Shown here one piece after another: positions 58,857 through 64,000 of a stretch of DNA of 64,000 nt. This DNA is from Phoenix dactylifera (lineage: Eukaryota; Streptophyta; Magnoliopsida; Arecales; Arecaceae). Made by a program: the position numbers and the translations under genes. Below the pieces are notes generated by a model. The model ran no database searches and was not told the DNA's origin. It saw only the letters and a list, made by a program, of their open reading frames with translations. Position 1 is the stretch's first letter. Each line of letters begins with the position of its first letter. The stretch covers positions 5,892,585-5,956,584 of the forward strand of contig NC_052399.1 in NCBI RefSeq assembly GCF_009389715.1, read 5' to 3'.

Positions 58857-59625
58857 TGAAAGCATCAACATCAGAGAAGGAAGATGCCATCAAGATTTGA
58901 TGATATCGAGTATCAAAAGTGAAAATATCTAATACCCACTTTGAGGTGAAACTGTCACTTGTCCAGTTAGACAAGTCATGCCCTGTCCAGAGCAAGACTG
59001 TATCTGACAGTGAAAGGTCACAGCCAAATTGGTAATTGGAGCCCAGAGGAGTAACTGATATTATCTGCATCAAATTCCACCAAAACAATGTGGATATGTG
59101 CTAAAAATATTTCTGCCTAATATGCAAATAACATGAGTAAGTTCTTCAAAGGCTAGACTTTGTTCTAGATCCCGACTATGGATATTTTCATCAAAATGAG
59201 GAAGAGTCCGGATTTGGAAAACTGATGCCTAGCCTACAATTTTCTCCTTTTCTTTGATCAATATAATAACAACTAGAAATGTCAGCAATGTATTCATAGT
59301 TTTTTCTACAAGATGAACTAGTTTTTTATCAGTCAGTAAGCCAGGTTATTCAAGACCAATGTCATAATTAACCTTGTCAGCCATTCAAATATTATATTAT
59401 GCCTTGCAATGGGATTTGGATTGCATTCAACTTCTACTAATAAACGGTTTACACAATCTAAAAGCAAACAACCATTAGTCACAAGATCATAGCATTGCTG
59501 GAAAAAATATATATTACTGAAACTTACTTTTGAAGGAAGAAGTAAAAATAACATCACCAACAGTCCTCGATTTCTGGCACCCATCTTAATGAAGTAAAGA
59601 GCATGCGGAAATAGCTTCCAGTAAC
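58857..59625 (-). CDS. Exons of an unidentified gene
   Basis: Minus-strand segments have coding character with splice-like borders: 59625-59528 (ends FPHALYFIKMGARNRGLLV, then MLFLLLPSK), 59497-59373 (QCYDLVTNGCLLLDCVNRL, then ECNPNPIARHNIIFEWLTR) and 59064-58857 (IISVTPLGSNYQFGCDLSL, then WVLDIFTFDTRYHQILMAS). The first pair joins in frame across a GT...AG intron. The third does not follow in phase from the second, so an exon is missing from my model or the gene is decayed. Another candidate terminal exon lies near 58220-58105 (LDFLCGAGIGSDTSAIAICS, then a stop). I do not recognise the protein and found no start. It could be a pseudogene remnant. Confidence 0.35.
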
Positions 59626-61102
59626 CTCAGTCCAGATGCCCAACAATTACCTGTAAAGCAGCATTTTCTACTGTTTGTGATTATTAAAAAAAAAAAAAAA
59701 ATCTGTCACAATCAAATAAGCATTATCTTGTAATAACAAATGATTATAAAGATGCTGATTGTAAAAATTCAGTAATGACCAGCTTGGAACCTCACTGCAG
59801 CTAGTGGGCATACCAAACCTTACTTCCACTCGGAGCATAAGACTTGAAAAGCTGAGATGTTTAAATATGCATAAACTTTGAAAGCGGCAACGCCCTCCAT
59901 GTTGAATGTCCAGATGATAACATCAGTGTGCTTTCCACTGCAATTTCCTTATTATCATCCTTCAGTGCATTGATAAAGAACTATTAGACAGGCATTTCAG
60001 GTTTAACTTCATCAAAGCCTGCCCATCACGATGTCATTTTCCTTGTGGTCTATAGGTTAGGCAGGGAATTTCGCCTAAAATCAAAACACAACAGCAGAAT
60101 CCACAAAAAGTGATTGGTGCATTTGGTAGATGAACCAAAGGTCTCAGAACTGTACCACAAAGTGCAGATTACTAACTTCAACCACTCAATACTTGTATAA
60201 TTGGTTGCAAATAAACGTTTGATGCTAAACAAGGAGAGCATTCAAATGTAGTGACAGATGATTTAATTTCATCCAGCAAGGAAGTTCTAAGGCACAGATC
60301 CTATTTAGCTTCTCCCTTACATTATGAGGTGTAACAAGTACAGCACATGGCTTCAACAGAAAAGAACTTAAATATGCAATGCAAGCAGATGAGTAAGTGG
60401 AAAGAATATGAATTATATGAAGAGATTTGGAAGAGAAAAACATCCAACACCAGTTTACCTTGACCTGCTTTCTTTCTTCAGCTTCCATAAGCATGCAAGC
60501 AAAAAAATTATCAGAAGATGTATGTCAAGCAGAAGCAAGGGAACACATCCAACTCAAACTTATAGGGCTAGCATGCACCTGACCAAACAAGAAGACAATC
60601 TGCTTCTATATTTGAATCAGTGGTAAAGAATTCAAGTCTCTTACCGACAAAGCTGCTTTATCCTTAAAGAAATAAATGGCAACCATGCAAGTACTACAAC
60701 CATTTGATCATGAGCAATCGGTTCAATTATTTAAAAGAGACAACAACATTTGCAACTTCTATGATATTTTATTCTTCATAAATAAACCTTGAAGTTTAAA
60801 CATTAGGAAGAACATAATGACAGAAGTGCTAGACCTGCAAATTTACCCTGACTTGAAAGGAGGCAGAAAAGCCCATGCTGTGGAAGGATAACCAAACTAG
60901 GATTACAAAACTGCAACATGCACGAATTCTGCTACATTGAGCAATATTAACTTAAAATTGCATGTTTTTCTAGGAGCAATGCCCAATTTACAGAGACAAC
61001 TTAGGAAGCATCATCACTCGTAGATGCCGTCTGAATGATAAGCACAAAATTATCATCTGGTATACATCTCCAGAAGAAAACTTATAGAGAAACTGAATGA
61101 GA
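59626..61102. other. Spacer or introns, no gene recognised
   Basis: AT-rich sequence between the unidentified exons and the mS35 stop codon. It may include upstream introns of the unidentified gene and the mS35 3' UTR. Small minus-strand frames at 60050-60494 are not convincing. Confidence 0.4.
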
Positions 61103-64000
61103 TCACTGCAACTTTGCTACCTTGGCCTTTAGTCTCTCCATAAACACTGGATTAGCTTTGAGTCTATCTTTGACATAAGTATTCCGAGCCTCTTCTACCA
61201 GCTTGTCAGCTTTCACTGCCCCTTCTATCAAGGCATATAGAGTCCTCAGACAATCTTTTCTGTTTTCCTCCCGATGCTCAAACCTGACAACAAGGACAAA
61301 GTGGATTTAGTTCCTTAATCTTTCTGTCTCTGCAGCAGAACTTCGAAATATACAAATACTTTATGCTTAAGCAAATCACTAAATCATCTCTGGCTGCTTA
61401 CAGCTTACAGAATAAACAGAGAAATATTAAAAACTTTCTAACTACAAATTTTCCTTTCTTTATATCTCAAAGACCATTTCATTCTAAAGGCAAACAAAGA
61501 AACAAGAAATCAGACTAAGGAGAAAAAAACCAAGCACCATAGCAACAAAAATAGGGCTATCTGCATCATTTCTGCATCTTTTTGTGTGCTATGAGCAGCA
61601 ATTTGGGACAATTTTATCGTGTTTCAATTTCTGAAATTTGACATATTTCATTCTATAAATTAATAGTAGTAAGTGCTGCAATCATCTAAAATGTCAAAAC
61701 CAAGCCAGAAAATAAAGAAGCTAAATTCCAAAAACTAGCATCATGGCACTAGCACAAATGCATCAAGCATGAATTTATGCATACCTCTCACTGGTGATTG
61801 TGAGTTCATCTCTACCGGAATGGTACCTCTTTCCAACTAATTCCCTCAGTCGACGGAAAGCATGTCGTGAAAGACCTAGCTCTTTCACAGTCACTGAAAG
61901 TTTTACTTTTCTATTTTTTGGATGCCATGCATCTCCACCAGGAGCAAATACAACACGTGATTCCCACCGGAGAATGGGTCCCTCACCAGGTGGATCATCT
62001 AATTCTACCTTCTTTCCGGCTTCAGCAACTTCATCTTCTTCTTCAGAGGGTTGCTCTTCTTCCATTATCTTTGCACATTCTAAAACCATCTTATCCTCAA
62101 ACTCCTTAAATAATTCATAAGCTTGTTCAGGTTCTAGCTCTCCTCTTTCACACATGTCTCCTAACTCATTGAACTTGGCTTCCACCTTTTGCTTTATCTC
62201 ATCTGAAAGCACAGATATAAAGTGAATCACTTGGCCAAGGGGAAAATCCATTCACAGGATAATAGAAAACCAACAGAAACACAAAGGGACTTGTTGATCA
62301 TGAAATCTAAGTTTCATGGAGTATCATGAACAAGGTTCTGATCCATGAGTAAGATCATTTTAATCAGGGAAACAGTTATGATGCTTCATTTGGTGGACTC
62401 AAACTAATTCAATTCTGTAGGGGCATACTATATAACAAAGTAGAAGAAAGATAAAGAGAAGAATTATAACAAAAGGAAAAAAAAATAACTTTTTCTTGTG
62501 TGTGGTTGGCCATTGTTTGTTCTCTCCGTGTAGGTCAAGCTACTCCCTGCACCAAAGGACTGAAGTGCTTGAACTTCTAGTTGTTAGATATGACATGAAG
62601 GACAAAGGTATGCCTCTTAGCACCTTTGCAATTTCATCATCAGATACTAGTAATATAATACAGCATTCTAAAATACTAAGTATGCACATTTTGTTAACTT
62701 CTGCCTGGACAAGCACTGGAAATAAAGAATCAGTAGGCATCAATATCTGCTTTTTCTGTTTTTTTTAAAAAATAAACAGAGAGAGTTTTCTGAAGCAGCA
62801 AATCCTGTTTTACAAATTTGTCAATTTGACAAAGAATTCTGGTTTTATTGCACTCATAACTGTTTTATCAATCAAGACTGTCCTAATGCAAATTCCAGTT
62901 TATGAATATTACAGTTCTGAGCTTTAGTGTTATGAGGCGTTTCTCTTTAAGTATCATAATTCATTTGATGATGCATCATTCCATATCCTATTCATTTTGC
63001 ATAGCAAAAAGACAATGCATCAGTTATTGCAATGAAGTATAATCATGTCCCAGCAGTCCCTAAAAAATAAATCATAACAAGCATCCCTTCTCATCCACAA
63101 CTGGCTGCCAACAAGCAACAGACGTTCCTGGCACCCTATATTTAGATGATATCATTACATTTCTATATTTCCAACTTCTCCATTTCACTAGTTACGCATG
63201 CAACCCAAGCCTAAATCATGATTCACATAGACTACCATAACAAGAACAAATCAGGCACGATTTTCCATCATCAATTGGCTACCAAAAAGTGGAAGTTAAC
63301 GACATATCATGCCCATTCTCTTTTATCATTCAACCGAAAGCCACGAGATTCAAATCTAAAGCCAGACAAGCAATTAAAAATAGAAACATGCAGCATACAA
63401 ACTATTAGGAGAGATGGATGGAGAAGAGGAATGGTAAAACATGGAACAAGATGCATTTCTTCAGTCAAATTTTTACCTGGTAAGAGCTTGTCCCAGCTGA
63501 GCATATCCTCGAGGATTTCCTCGCACTCCTTTGTATCTTTAAGGTAGCCCTTCTCAGTGGCCTCCCGGATCATCTCGTCCCACTTGCGGTCATCCATGTT
63601 GAAGTACTCATCACTCATCAGCTTCTTCTCCACATACTGCCTCGCATTGTAGAGGTCTTGGATATCCTCATCGGTATCATGCATCTCCTCGAAGTCCGAC
63701 TCGAATTCCCGGTCCTTCACATCCGTGAGCGGCTTCATCCGCAGCTCCTCCATCAGCTCGTCGTCGGTCTCCTCGTGCTTCCCCGACAGCTGCCGCTTCA
63801 GGATCGCTTCCATGATCTGCGGCAGCAACTCCTCGTCGTCCACCTCGTAGTACTTCTCGATCAGCTGCTTCAACTCTGTCTCCCGGCCACACCAAAAAAA
63901 GATCATGTTCTTGAGATCAAAAGAGCATTGTGCAGGTCAAGAGAAGAAGAGATCGCTGCTACCTTTGTTGCTGACGTCCTCGACGAGGGGTCCGGCCTTC
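61103..64000 (-). CDS. Mitochondrial small ribosomal subunit protein mS35 (S24/S35 family), 5' end outside window
   Basis: Four minus-strand exons are seen: 64000-63963 (partial), 63875-63477, 62202-61785 and 61283-61103. All three introns are GT...AG and in phase, giving about 344 C-terminal residues. The first large exon is highly acidic and charged (YYEVDDEELLPQIMEAILKR, DREFESDFEEMHDTDEDIQD). The next contains the conserved MRP-S28/S35 core: WESRVVFAPGGDAWHPKNRK, KLSVTVKELGLSRHAFRRL and GKRYHSGRDELTITSER. The last exon is a helical, basic tail (FEHREENRKDCLRTLY ... KAKVAKLQ). The protein is a structural part of the mitochondrial small ribosomal subunit; the targeting peptide should lie in the missing 5' exon(s). 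The right window edge cuts the gene. Confidence 0.88.

Noticed and set aside
1-64000. CRISPR arrays, bacterial operons, rRNA genes
   Set aside because: None seen; the sequence is plant nuclear DNA with spliced genes.

Overview
This is nuclear DNA from a flowering plant. The host genes have short exons with GT...AG introns, the intergenic DNA is AT-rich, and the space between genes is filled with LTR elements, LINEs and small inverted-repeat elements. GC-rich first exons next to AT-rich introns, for example in the epimerase gene, suggest a monocot. A palm is my best guess from the overall character, but nothing here proves it.

Layout from left to right. 1-9.8 kb: a tandem pair of type-2 non-specific lipid-transfer protein genes on a duplicated block, then two related long-inverted-repeat elements (one with a TG/TA microsatellite in its middle) and a 360-bp tandem duplication. 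9.8-19 kb: gene-free DNA with Tourist-like MITEs and a probable 2.6-kb solo LTR carrying a 33-bp minisatellite. 19.2-21.3 kb (minus): a complete six-exon dipeptide epimerase gene. 21.5-22.6 kb: two 5'-truncated LINE tails, one nested inside the other with a 17-bp target duplication. 23.6-30.5 kb (minus): a young but broken Copia element with nearly identical LTRs and a GC-rich leader. 31.0-37.5 kb (plus): a full-length L1-type LINE with both reading frames open. 38.9-41.2 kb: an old non-autonomous LTR element. 42.1-44.3 kb (plus): a five-exon reticulon-like gene with an in-frame 7-residue triplication. 45.7-47.3 kb (plus): a five-exon PIF-like bHLH gene with one apparent GC-AG intron. 47.5-47.8 kb: a complete 281-bp SMART/TRIM element. 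52.0-54.6 kb (plus): a two-exon ZAR1-like LRR receptor kinase. 58.1-59.6 kb (minus): coding-looking exons I could not identify. 61.1-64.0 kb (minus): the 3' part of a mitochondrial ribosomal protein mS35 gene that runs off the right edge.

The host genes are unrelated housekeeping, signalling and defence or lipid genes with no shared pathway. I found no wholly new system. The most informative local observations are the reticulon repeat expansion, the tiny SMART element, the nested LINE tails and the intact LINE. Exon boundaries were read by eye from splice dinucleotides, reading-frame continuity and family similarity, not from transcripts.
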